A program made the position numbers and the translations under genes. DNA of 64,000 nucleotides from Aphis gossypii (taxonomy: Eukaryota; Arthropoda; Insecta; Hemiptera; Aphididae): NCBI RefSeq assembly GCF_020184175.1, contig NC_065532.1, forward strand, positions 5,208,001-5,272,000. Direction: 5' to 3'. Below the pieces are notes generated by a model. It was given only the letters and a program-made list of their open reading frames with translations. It was not told the DNA's origin and ran no database searches. Positions 26,312 to 38,300 of this stretch are shown here, piece after piece; positions within the stretch are counted from its first letter, which is position 1; each line of letters begins with the position of its first letter.

Positions 26312-29300
26312 TCATGCATTTAATATATTTTCCACAACTTGAGAACTCGGTTGAAAATGCATCTGTATTGTAAATCCAGTTGGTATGATAGTCATATCAG
26401 CTATCTGAAAAACAGACATTTTGAAAACTAAACATAAGTTTTTAACATGATATATTAATATTGTATTTTTTTAAATTAATTATTTTTAACTTTTTTAAAA
26501 ATCAGAAATTAAAGAAATATTTAAGTTAATAAAGTTAATAATTTCAAGGGTCAAATTTAATTGTTAACATTAAATTTATTTCCATAACAATCTTGGGCTT
26601 TTTCTTTTAATACATGATAGGTATTGTTTGATTCTATTCAAAATTATATTTTAAAAAGATATAACTAAAATAGCTTGTATATTATATTTTAGTCTGTAAT
26701 CCAAGTTCGTAATACATTAACGTGACAGAACAATGAAGCATGGAAACAACTTTTTCACATTTCATAAAATACAAAAATATTTCACGAAAATAATTGGTCA
26801 TTTTTTATAAAATGGTTAATCCAATTTTTTATTGTAAATTTTTTTTTATATTGAGGTAATTTATAATGTGTACTACTGTACTTAAATAAAACATTCACCG
26901 CCCACAGTTATTATTATTTATAACTTATAAGCTATAAGTAATGTAGCCATTTAGGTACATAACTATAATATTCATGTACGGAATATTAAATTTAATACCG
27001 TACAAGATTTTAAAATATAGTAATATTTAACATTAAATATAAAATATACAATCTCTTACATCTAATCCATTTAATTCTAAATTATCCCCTCTTGTTTTTC
27101 TAATTAAATCATATATATACACTCTCGAGCAGTCCAATCATCATATTCAATTTTTATGGATCCCTAGCCACATCGGCATACATGGGAACGAAACGGCTGA
27201 CGGGCTCGCCAAAGTTGCATCCTATACTATCCTTCCTCCCCTTGCGCAATTGCCTTGGACCGATTTTTCCCCTTTATTGCGTTGTCATATTATCAGCCTC
27301 TGGTCCAATCACTGGAATAACCTGCCTGCTCATTTTGCTTCTAAGTATAAATCAATTGTCCCCAGTATCACTAATAAAAAAACTTGGTTCTACAACTTAG
27401 ACCTTCCAAGGTCTATCATTGTTCGTTTTAACCGACTTCGCGTGGGCCATTCACTTCTTCCAGATCATGCATACAAACTTGGCCTAAATGACTCTCCCCT
27501 CTGTACACTACACTTAACCGAAAGCATTTGCGACATCTCCCATTTACTATTTGACTGTCCTTCATTGTATTCTAAACGTACATCCTTGATCAATTATATT
27601 AAGTTCTTCAACATTCATCCCACTCTTCCTTCTATTCTCAACACCCAAGTCGATACAGTTATAAAAAAAATAATACATTTTTTATTGGAAGCTGGCTTTG
27701 TAATTTAAGGTAGTATCTACCCCTATTATTATTTAATCAGATATCATAATTGTTACTTTTTTCTTTTTTAACTACCTATATTGTTTTTACTATATCTTTG
27801 TCATAGTTATTACTTGTTTTACTTAATAATTGTTGAGCTATTATAGTTACATACTAAAAGCTATTAATTAAAAAAAAAAAAAAAAAAAAAAATATAAAAT
27901 ATAATATTAAATATACAAACAAAAAAAAATTATTTTTATTAAAATTTTATTAAATTAGTGTAAAAAAATTGAGTTTATATAAGTAAATAGTAATTGATTT
28001 GATTTCTATTTATTTAATTAGACCAGTGAATTTTGACAACTGCTGTAACATTTCATGCTACCTTGTGCTTGGTTTGACAAGCACTTTTACAAGAACAACT
28101 TAGAAGCCCCTGACCTGCTGACACAACTTGGACAGTTTCCCAAAAAGTTAATTCATTTTGATTCAAAGCTTGTTCAGCTGACATAAAATTTGAAGTGGCT
28201 TATTTCCAAAATAATTTGAACATTTTTTAATAAAATTGCGATGAGCAAGTTGAGATTTGTACTCTGTACATCTTATTGTTCATAGTTTGGAGGTTAACTT
28301 TGAAATAAGAGTATTATATCGCAGTCGATAATTTTGAACTCTATAGAGTTACCATATTGTTAATCTATAGTAAATAATAATAATAATAATGTATATATAA
28401 TAATATATAGTTATATGAAATAGTCAACTATATTCTTATTAAAATTATTACATTTGTCAAATTTATTTTTGTATAGTATATACTGTAATATTTATTCGGT
28501 AACTTTTTTAGACCGACATTTCTTGTAATGAATTTTCTTATTTGTTTTATTCAAACCACAAATATTTTATAAGGATTTGGTTTTAAGAATTTCGCAATAT
28601 TTTAAATGATTTTCATGTTCTTGAATCTCCTCTTTCATATTTCATGAATTGTAAAAAATCCATTTCAATTTCATTAAATGTCAACTTTTAATAAAAAGAT
28701 CGATTACATAAAGTGTCTGTGACATACTCAGGTATCATCATTCATCTACAGTGAAAATAAAAGGAGAGGCTAATTCCCACATAATATTAAGAATCACCCT
28801 CAAAAAAATAAACTTTCCTAAAATGTTGTACGTTTGATTTAAAAAAATAAAATCTAGGAGCTTGAAGTACCCCTCTGAATATTTATCCTATTTAAGTCGC
28901 TTTATGTTATATAATAATGTATATAATACACGTTTTTTTTTAAATATTCTAGGTATAGTGTAATTTATTCTAAAAGTTAAAAATAGGTAACTATAAGCGT
29001 TAAAATACAATTTTTTTTTAATTCATTTTAATTTTTTTACCCTCGGTTGTAGTATCAAAACCGATATTGACTGCAAATAAAAAATACATTAAATATGAAC
29101 CGTGCCAATAAAATAATTTTTTTTATTAATACATTAATAAATTAGGTATTTGGTTCAAATTTCTAATTAAATAAACTTTTTTATTGAGAAACGTAAGTTG
29201 TTATATCATATATAAACACGTTTGATATGACAACGAATCAGCTATTTATGGTGAAATGTGTAACCAACAAGTACTTAATCTACAAATATTTTTACTTACA

Positions 29301-32300
29301 AGAACATTTGGTGGCGTTGTCAAAGAAGTAATTACGGCATTTGCGACGTCTTCTGCATCGAGTATTTTGAAATCAGCCGCAGTTGTTACTTCTTTGGAAT
29401 ACTTGAGGATACTTGCTAACATATCTGTAGCTGTTGGTCCCGGGCTAACACTCTAAATATTAAAACGATACTATTTTTATTTTTAATTGATATATTATCG
29501 GCTACGATATGAAATGGTATTTCCAAGAACTAATAATATACTATACAAAAAGTAAAAACGGTGTAGCCAAATCGATATAACTATTCGGAAATCAATGTCT
29601 TCATTTATTAAGAATAAATAATTATAATAGAAAACATAATTCTTTCATAAACGAATTAAGAAAATAATTTACGTGTAGGTAAACTCAAAACAAATCGTAA
29701 AACAAATAAACTCAAATTGGAGTATAAAAAAAATTACAATACGTCAAGAAAAAAATGTGTTTTAAATACGGCACTGTAGCTTGTATAATACCGAGCAGTA
29801 TTTATTATTAAATATTAGTAGATCAATGTTACTCAGCAAACGACTACATCATAAATATTGAATTAGAATCAATGATATTATTTTATTATTATTTTTTTTT
29901 TTTATGAATTAAACATTTTTTATAATTTTGGTTTGTTGATTTTTTCACTTGTCGGGTTTTGATGTTAAAACGTCGACCCTTATTTACCTTCAACGATCAC
30001 TCATCCTTCGGTAAATAAATAAATTTCCTCCCAAAGAACGAACAATCGTGTAATATGTATAATGAAACGGCACGTAAGCATAGTTATATTTTTACAACTG
30101 TAGTATACCATACAGATTGACCGATTAAACGTTATGTAATAAGTAATTAAAAAGATTAAAAGATGTACCAAACTATTATTACAATCTATGATGTATTACG
30201 GATTATCAAAAAATACATGCTAATTATTAATTTAAATACGAATAGATAAGATATCAGTGAATCATTCGATAAGAGCGTTTTATATAGTTATAGTATAGTT
30301 ATAATTATAGTAGTTATACATTATATAAATGAAATAATATAATTAACATAAATTAGAAATAATTTATAACGAATCCGTTGTATAAATGATATCAATATAG
30401 AAATCAAATGTCCTTAAATTGCGTCTTTTTAGTTATTTATTTATTCTTTCAATTATTTTTATATTTTTCTGATTAACAAAAAAATAAAATAAAATGATTT
30501 CGATTATTATTTATTTTTTGGTAGCTTGAAGCTTTGAAACTGAATAAAAGTATAAATGGATTTAGTCTGTCCATGTATACATATAATATATATTATATTA
30601 ATGTACAGTTGTATAATTAACCTTTCAGAGTGTTTACAAATAAAAATAAAATACTAAAATAACACAGAAAATGTTTTAAAAAGTAAAAAAAATCATAGCT
30701 TTTACGAGGAAAACTTTAATAAGGAAAAAACCCGTAAAGCAATTTTAATCACATCAAAATGATTGTATTTCTTTCCCTTTCCTTTGTGTTCAATTTTATT
30801 TTCTCTTGCTAACTCACTAAAAATAAACTCCTACCCTTAAAGGCTTCCAATGGGTGGTTTTTTATCTCCTGTCATTCAAGCTATGTTACCTCCATCACAT
30901 ACGCTTATATTGTAAAATAATAATTATAAATTATTTATTTAATAATAAATGTTTAAAAAAAAAAATCATACTTGAAAAACTTGATAATATTGACTAAACA
31001 ATGATTCTCAAATAACTATTATAATATTTTACAGCTTCTATCGGAGAATTTAAAAAAAAAATAAGTTCTGATTAACAATAATAAATACAAACAAACAAAT
31101 AAAATATACTTATGTCAAAGTGTCTAAATACTGCTCTAAGTACATATTATAAGTGTCATATAAAATATATCACTACAATAATTTATCGGAAAAGTAATGT
31201 TTCACAAAATGTTTAATATTTATTTAATATTGTAATCACGATAGTCATTTTTATATTATTATCTCATATAATATAGTGAAATACGTTTTAATTATTTTAT
31301 AGTTATAATAAGTTATATTTGTAATTCTACTTTACCGAAACTTTGATTTTTGATCCAGTTAATTGTAATTCGTGTCGAAGTCCATCACATAGTACAGTGA
31401 CTGCGGATTTTGAAGCATTGTACATTTTGTGAGCGAAGTTTGGAGTTAAACTGTGACCGGAGATACTAAAAGTAGCGACAAACAGGTAATAGCGAATTTC
31501 AGTTTAAAATTAGTAATTAATGTTTTTTGTACAACGTTCAATCTTCAATATAATAGCAGATTACCTATTTATTTGAATTATGTGACCGTCGATTTTATTT
31601 TTCGTCATCGATTTATAAGCTTCTCTCGAACACACGCTCAATGCCAGAACATTGAGATTTAATATCTCTTGCCAATCCTCCAGTTTTCCGTCTATATCGC
31701 AAGATCGATGTTTAATATTTAAATACTTATGAAAATTTGTAATTGCATTCTATTTGTAGGTATACTCACTTAGAAGACTAGATATTTTTGTAACAGCCGC
31801 ATTGTTAATTAAAATACTGGCCCCCCCTAGTGTTGAATCTACCCACGAAAAAACATCTTTTACTGCTTGCTCATTAGTAACATCGCATACTTTTGTGTAA
31901 ATAGTCCCGTAGTCTTTATCATTTAACGATTCTGCTAATTCCTTATGAAAAAATCAAATATTGAAATATATACATACACAATACACGTTAAACTATATAA
32001 TAGTGTACATGATTGTTTTAAAAATGTAAGCAGTTATGACGTATCATTATTAAAATATTTTTTCCTAAAATTTAATTATTTTATTATTTTTCACCACCGA
32101 TACTTTTAAAATAAAAAGTAAGTTGGCATTGGGAAAAAATTGTTATTTTTAAGTTTTTACATATTCAAAGCTATTGTTTTATTTAAAAATATTCTCATTA
32201 TTTCAAAATCTATTAATATTTTTAAAAATATTTTTTTCCAATCGAAATTAAACGTGAGGAGAAAAATAAACAAACATTTAATGAGCTCTCTACTTCACTC

Positions 32301-33626
32301 ATCATAACTTTAAATATACATACAACTAACTGCTCGTCCGAACAACCATTTTTATATATCAAAATACTCCAACAATTATTTTGCTTTAGAATATTCTTTA
32401 AAAAAAATGTATATTGTCATTCAAAAGAGTAAACATTTTTAAAAATTATAACGATAAAAAATAATTGTTTTATTTCGACTAAAAATTATGTAAAATAAAA
32501 TATCATCAAAAACGTTATTAGATTTTTAAATAACAAGTTTATTTGATTAAAGAATCATCCTGTATATGTTATATATTTATATATTTTTGGACTGAATGCA
32601 TATTTTTTTTTGTCTAACCAATTTCGTTTCACTTAGATTACATACATTGTTATTATTATAACTATCATTTTTTAATCGAAATGTTCGTTAGTTATCTCTA
32701 TAATGACCAATGATTAATACAATTACGTTACCGTAGTAACAACGTTGATCCATTTTTTTAGATACTTAACGAAGTACTTCGGGGGTGGTTTCCGATGTCA
32801 AAGTAAATATCATTGGTGCATTATTGAGGTCAAAAGCAAAAAATCGGGAAAATCAAAAAAAAAGTGTCGGAAAAATGGGATTTTTCACGCTTAAAAATAG
32901 TTGTAACTCAAAAACGTGTCACTATAAATAATTGAAATTTTCATCAAATGTTTAGGTATATTAGCGTTATCTATATACAGTTAAATTTTCAAAATATTTT
33001 GGATTTTTTTGAACAATTTATAGACAACTGAAATTATATATACTTATACAATCATTAAAACATAAACTTCCTTTTTCACCACCTAATTTAAAATATATAT
33101 ATCCTAGACTGATAAATCATCTCCTTTTATAATCATTTTTCATATACAATGATTCCTATCGTTGGATTCAAATTTAATATATCCATTATAGTGATCTACT
33201 ATACAACAGAGCGTTACTCACTTCACCACCTTTTTTTTTTTTTAATTTAAAATTTACACATTTTCCATAAAAAGTATGAAGTTTCAAATTTAGGAGAAAA
33301 TATTGCAAATATTACATTATAATTTACAACATATAAGTTAAGTCAATAAGTTTTTTTTTATTGCACTGCAAACGAGTATATTATATACTCGTAACATACA
33401 GGTTTGCAGTAGTTATTTATTATTATATCTATAATTAAACGATTTTTATTATGTAATTAATAAATGACTGCATCGTCGTCCGTCGATAGTTTACCTTAAG
33501 TTCTTTTTCTCTCCTGGCTAACGCCACAACGTGCACCCCGTTCTTAGCCAACTGTACCACAATCGCTGCATCAATACCAGCACTGGCGCCAGTAACTATC
33601 GCCACCTTGCCACTCCACCGTTCCAT
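26312..33626 (-). CDS. SDR-A: short-chain dehydrogenase, DHRS11/farnesol-dehydrogenase-like
   Basis: This is a classical short-chain dehydrogenase/reductase, 268 aa, predicted to use NADP(H) on a small alcohol or carbonyl substrate; the substrate is unknown. Exons in - strand order are 33495-33626, 31770-31941, 31565-31691, 31336-31465, 29300-29452 and 26312-26404. All junctions are GT-AG and in phase. Visible motifs: KVAIVTGASAGID (7-19), CDVT (63-66), NNAA (90-93), catalytic-type Ser146, YNASK (Tyr159, Lys163) and SPGP. Two conserved positions are altered: Gly19 of TGxxxGxG is Asp, and the Gly of NNAG is Ala93. The ATG at 33626 opens MERWSGK, as in SDR-B. There is no signal peptide, so it is likely cytosolic. 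It lies 1.7 kb downstream of SDR-B in tandem. Intron 5 holds a young non-LTR insertion and a transposase fossil. Nothing is frameshifted, so it may be functional or recently weakened. Confidence 0.92.
27049..27890 (+). mobile_element. 5'-truncated non-LTR retrotransposon with 13-bp target duplication
   Basis: An 842-bp insertion lies antisense in SDR-A intron 5. An uninterrupted frame from 27049 to the stop at 27706-27708 encodes the C-terminus of an RNase-H-bearing LINE. It includes LWIPSHIGIHGNETADGLAK (the terminal RNase H motif), then a tail with HLLFDCPSLYSKR. A 3' UTR follows, ending in a pure A tail (about 27869-27890). AATATAAAATATA occurs immediately before (27036-27048) and after (27891-27903), a perfect 13-bp target-site duplication. 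Truncated 5' end, poly-A tail and perfect duplication are hallmarks of target-primed reverse transcription. The intact frame implies recent insertion. The clade (I/R1/LOA-like, because of RNase H) is inferred. Confidence 0.9.
28021..28230 (-). pseudogene. Fossil of a Cys-rich transposase C-terminus
   Basis: On the - strand about 50 codons read in one frame, including FMSAEQALNQNELTFWETVQ and then VSAGQGLLSCSCKSACQTK, before a stop. The GQGxxxCSCKxxCxTK pattern is typical of the C-terminal Cys cluster of integrase-like transposases that are widespread in insect genomes, where more Cys residues should follow. Here the frame breaks just after it. It sits in SDR-A intron 5, on the gene's own strand, and carries no acceptor or donor that would make it an SDR exon. 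The family assignment is from memory of the motif and is tentative. Confidence 0.5.
29453..31335. other. SDR-A intron 4, no gene seen
   Basis: This 1.88-kb AT-rich intron has standard GT-AG ends on the - strand. Nothing beyond simple A/T runs was recognised. Confidence 0.7.
31942..33494. other. SDR-A intron 1 with dispersed repeat
   Basis: This 1.55-kb intron is flanked by AAG|GTAAAC and ATAAG|GAA on the - strand. About 32820-33060 (+) carries a diverged repeat (AATAGTTGTAACTCAAAAAC, then TTTTCAAAATATTTTGGAT) related to about 55970-56400 on the opposite strand. 33085-33235 resembles the sequence at 43370-43450. No coding exon was seen. Confidence 0.6.
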
Positions 33627-33720
33627 TGTGGTACTTATTATTTGTATTATTTTAAGTATTTTACTTACGTCGTTATGTATGCACTTATATGATCTGAAAT
33701 AATAATTAACAATATGATAC

Positions 33721-33790
33721 CTATATAAACGTATAGCGGCGACCGGAGAGTTCTGTCTGATTAACACGGTAACTCAGACCTCGCTGCAGT
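33721..33790 (-). promoter_or_regulatory. SDR-A promoter: TATA box and upstream GCGAGGTC block
   Basis: On the - strand CGTTTATATAG (33721-33731) lies about 95-105 bases upstream of the SDR-A ATG. GCGAGGTC (33777-33784) lies 45 bases further upstream. The same two blocks occur at SDR-B with a gap of 46 bases. The rest of the interval is GC-richer than its surroundings. The conserved pairing supports a core promoter inherited with the gene duplication. Confidence 0.6.
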
Positions 33791-33909
33791 TTTTGTTTAA
33801 TGGAAATTTGTTATGGAGACAATGGTCATGTGTAACACGCTATTATCTATACCTAAGTTATTATATAAATGGTTTAATACCTACCATAATAGTAATAATA
33901 ATTATAATA

Positions 33910-34098
33910 CAGTGTTTCCCAAAGGGTGGGTCAGAAAATTTTAAAGGTGTGTCGTGCAAATTTGATGACACTTTTTTTTTAAAGTCCTAAGTACTTTACT
34001 TTTGACATAATATATAGACAATTTATCTTATGTGTGCCACGCAATTTATAATAGCTAACAATAATTTGCTGTGGTAAAAAATATTTTGGGAACCACTG
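33910..34098. mobile_element. hAT-type MITE upstream of SDR-A
   Basis: 189 bp bounded by CAGTGTTTCCCAAA and TTTGGGAACCACTG, near-perfect terminal inverted repeats of the CAGTGGTTCCCAAA type known from hAT transposons. Flanking 8-mers (TTATAATA, TCAAACTA) match at only 5 of 8 positions, so the insertion is probably old. It has no transposase frame. It begins about 180 bases upstream of the SDR-A TATA box and could affect its regulation. Confidence 0.65.
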
Positions 34099-34099
34099 T

Positions 34100-35304
34100 C
34101 AAACTATTTAAACCTCAAATAAAAATCTACATGTGGCATACATGTGTGCGCGGTAAGATACCTGCATAGTAAATATCCGTCCCCACCAATTGCATTTTGC
34201 GATATCGCAAATTTATCAATAATATATGATTAAATATGAGATTACTTCATAGAGCACGTTTAAGTTTTGCGGCATTACAGATATACAATCTCACTGTTTA
34301 GCTCCACTTTCAAATTAATCAATTTCTCCCATCCAAAAACGTGTTCGGTGGGACTGTACCTTTCGCTATATAATAAATGTGCGATAAAATTTCTTAGGTA
34401 CTGTATATCTATGTATATAACATATTATATGCAACTGTTTTACAATGATCGTTATTGATATTACAATATTATGGTTATCATTAAGGCTGGGATTTTAATG
34501 ACCAAAAAATTCTCAAAAAATGCAAAAAATCAAAAATGCATTTAAATTTTGTACTATAGATGATTATTTTATAATACATGATTATTAATCATGTACGTAT
34601 AGTGATTGCTATATAATTTTTGAGTGGGGTTACGAATGAATTGATTTTACAATGATGCGTGTTTTATTTAAATACATTTTTTTTTACATTGGTCATCTTA
34701 TCAAATTTTGCATCAGTAAAAGTACTTTAATTTTTGAGTTTTTTTTTCTAAATTCATAAGTATTTTTTAACTTAATTGGTCTTTTAGTGATCAATAAATA
34801 CAATTATTATTTTTGAAAATCTAAAATTTTTAAAGTACTTATTATATATTTAGAGTATTCAGTAGTTAATATTTAAGTCTGTTTAAAAAAAAAAATTAAA
34901 ACTTTAACAGTGAAAAGTGTTGTTTAAAAAATCCTAACATATCATAATATCCTATGAATTGCTTATTATATTATATTACCTTTTTTTTTTTTTTGCTGTT
35001 TGAACCGACAACGCTGTGGGAACTGCAGTCTTCGCATTATTCCCGCGGAATTGTTATACATTACCTATATTGTGGTAAAATAACTTACACATTTTATAAA
35101 CATTTTGAATTAAATACTAAATAAAAATTCACATTCATTAAAAATAGTATTGTTCAATATATGTGACATAACATAATATAAATATATCATAATTCAAATA
35201 AAATAATAATAAACTAAGTATGTTGATATTTTATAAAATAATTGTTTAATCAAATATTTGTAACTTATAATCGTTTAAATAAACAAACATATTTTCATTC
35301 TAAA
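34100..35304. other. Spacer between the tandem SDR genes
   Basis: This spacer contains the SDR-B 3' UTR on the - strand (possible ATTAAA signal at 35245-35250) and AT-rich sequence. A short GC-richer piece lies at about 34996-35055. No gene was seen. Confidence 0.55.
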
Positions 35305-38300
35305 TTATAAGTTCAATACATTTTCTACAACTTGAGAGCTCGGTTGTAAATGAGTCTGTATTAGTGATCCAGTAGGTATGATGGTCATTTCAGCAATCTG
35401 AAAATATTATTGAGAAATTAAATACAATGTTATACAATAATTATTTTTAAAAAGATGAGGAAATATTTTAGTTATAATTTCAAAAAGTAAAATTAGCTGT
35501 TGACATTCATTCCATAAAAATAAAGTTTAGATTTTAATTTATTATTACTATTTTAAATTTTTATAAAATTCCATGTTTATCAAATTCATTATACTTGTTG
35601 TACTGTAGGCCTGACTCTTAAATAAATGAACAATTGTAAATAACAGTAGGTACTGTATTTTTGTTTTATGTATACATCTCAATTCATGAGCGCATCTTGG
35701 TAACAGTATAGGTACCTCGCTTAGTATACAAATCTGACAAAAGTGGCAATCCGCTTGCGGTGAATTGGATACACCACTTGGTGTACTTAGTTTTAAGTAT
35801 AACAACTATTAACTTCGTGGACTAATTGGTTTAGATGTACATGTATCTACGTCGGCGAGAATGAAAAATTTTAAATTACGTTACTGTTTATTGTTAGTTG
35901 TTAGTATATAGTTTATACTTATTATAGCAGTAGCAGTTTATATGGCATGTAATAAATAAAAACAGAAAAGTTTGTTCAGCACCACTTATCGGACGTGGTT
36001 CAAACCTTCCTGATATTTCCTGTCTATTTGTTGAGTCTATAAACCACAACTACACATACAAACATGCATATTGCCTTATATTTATATACATAAACATATA
36101 TTAAAACTTTTCTAAAATATGTCTATTTGCGGATTAACGATGTTCCACACACGTAAATATCTTATGGGGTATCCGGATTACATAAACGATATATTTACGC
36201 GTATGTAGTAACACAGAACCTATTTATTTCCTTATACTAATTTAAGTCTTTTACCTCGGGCTGTTGGGGTACTACATTCACATTATTTTATTATATTATT
36301 ATTCTGTTATTTTGTAATAATAATATTTGTATACTAGTTTTACCTATCCGCTAACATTTTAACCTCCACAATGACTTTCCTTGTGAGCACCAGAAATAAC
36401 TTTTAAGTACATTTTCCTTGCTTACAAAGAACACGTTATTTGAGAACAACGCCCATGCACTTTTTATAAATATGGACGTAGCAAAAAATTAGTTTTTAGA
36501 CATTGATTTGATTTCATTATTGAACAGATAGAGTCGATAGAGTCGATCACTATTATTATTTACTTTTCGGGCTGTCAGTAAAACTTATCTCAGTTAATTG
36601 AATAAACTTTTTATCTTTATTAAACAGTGACTATTTATTGACTACAAATTTACTTACATCCGAAGTATTATTTACGAAAAAAGTGGGCTTCTTCGTTAAA
36701 TAGTACTAAGTCAGTCTTTTCAAGTCCGAATCACTACACGTATAAATAAGTATATATACTAGAATTATATTATGTGTTTGTAAGTAAGCTGTGGGTGAAT
36801 TTCGAGGTTGTAAAATTTGTTATCGTACTAGATAGTTAATAGATATAAATTTAAACATAAGATTAGAATTCGTTATCATATTTTATAAACGTTTAATTAA
36901 GTTCTTACATTCCTCTGTGTTTGGTATAATTTCTGTTTTAATTTTTTTCAATACTTTACAATAGAATTTATGTTGAACGTTTATTATGACTGTTCAAAAT
37001 AGGAAACTTTTCAAGTATGTCTTTCATAACCCCAGTCATAATATAGCTTAACGATTATAACTGCAATTAATTAATGATATAGAGAGTGCAAAAAAAAAAA
37101 TAATAATAACAATTGCCAAAAGTTTTAATTATTCTCAGTATATGTACCTAAATAGGGTTGAAATCTATAATTAGATACGTTTTTTGTTTAAGAATACATA
37201 TACTTCATCATAAAACTGGGTTTGTTAATTCTACGATTCAGATATTATTAATAGTGTTTTTAAAAAAATCGTCGGATAGCTACTAAACTAAATCTATGAC
37301 ATATACTATAAATCAATACAAATTAATTCATAGAATAGCATATAAGTATTTTTACGTACAAGAACATTTGGTGGTGTGGCCAAGGATGTGATTACGGCAT
37401 TCGCGATGTCATTTGTATTGAGAATATTGAAATCCTTCGTAGACGCGTCTTTCATGACTTTGCTGACTTCTGCTAATATTTCTGTGGCTACTGGTCCCGG
37501 ACTAATACTCTAAATATGAGATTAAATCAATATTATTATTATATATTTACTCGATAAGTGATCGACAACCAATATGGAGTAGTATTTCATCAGTCTGTCA
37601 AACGAGGCGGACGCGCAACAGCATAAATAATATAATACAAGGACGTTGTGTCCAAATAATCATTATTTATTACTATTCAAAAATCAATGTTCTGATACCT
37701 TAAAAACAAATCGTTATTATAAGCGATTATTATCCTCACACATGGAAACACGAATCGACTTTTTGAGATTTGATAAATCTGATGACGAAAAAAATTACAA
37801 TACCTATCAATAAATTATAAAATAGACTGAATATATAAAAAATAAGATATAAGTTATTATGTAAATTAAATTCTTAAGCGAAAGTCACTATTATCATATA
37901 GATATGCCGTGACATATCGTGTCACAGACTATTATTTAATAATAATTTATTACTGAATACATACATCATAAATACATATAAGGTATCAATGTTTTTTGGC
38001 TCAAAATAAGCTAGGGGTACTAAGCACCCCAGTATGATAAACTACACTGAAAAAAATCATTTTTACTGTACTTCCCTATACTAAAATTATTTTGCATTTG
38101 ACATTTCATTTGCACGTTTTTCAGGTGCTCGTTGTCTTTAATTTTATTACAATATCGCGGTGCAACCCTCTCCTCCCACTCATTGCGTCTTTTAATAATT
38201 TTTAAACCTATAGTTCTTTAATAATGCAGTTTTTAAAAAATCTGATTTTTAGCATTTTTAAATTTACTTAAATTAGTTAGATTTTGTTTATAAATTCTTG

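Noticed and set aside
27182..27400. 72-codon + strand frame beginning with an ATG
   Set aside because: It is an out-of-frame overlap of the non-LTR RNase H reading frame.
35990..36020. GGTTCAAACC-like tRNA T-arm motif
   Set aside because: No acceptor stem or anticodon arm can be folded around it.
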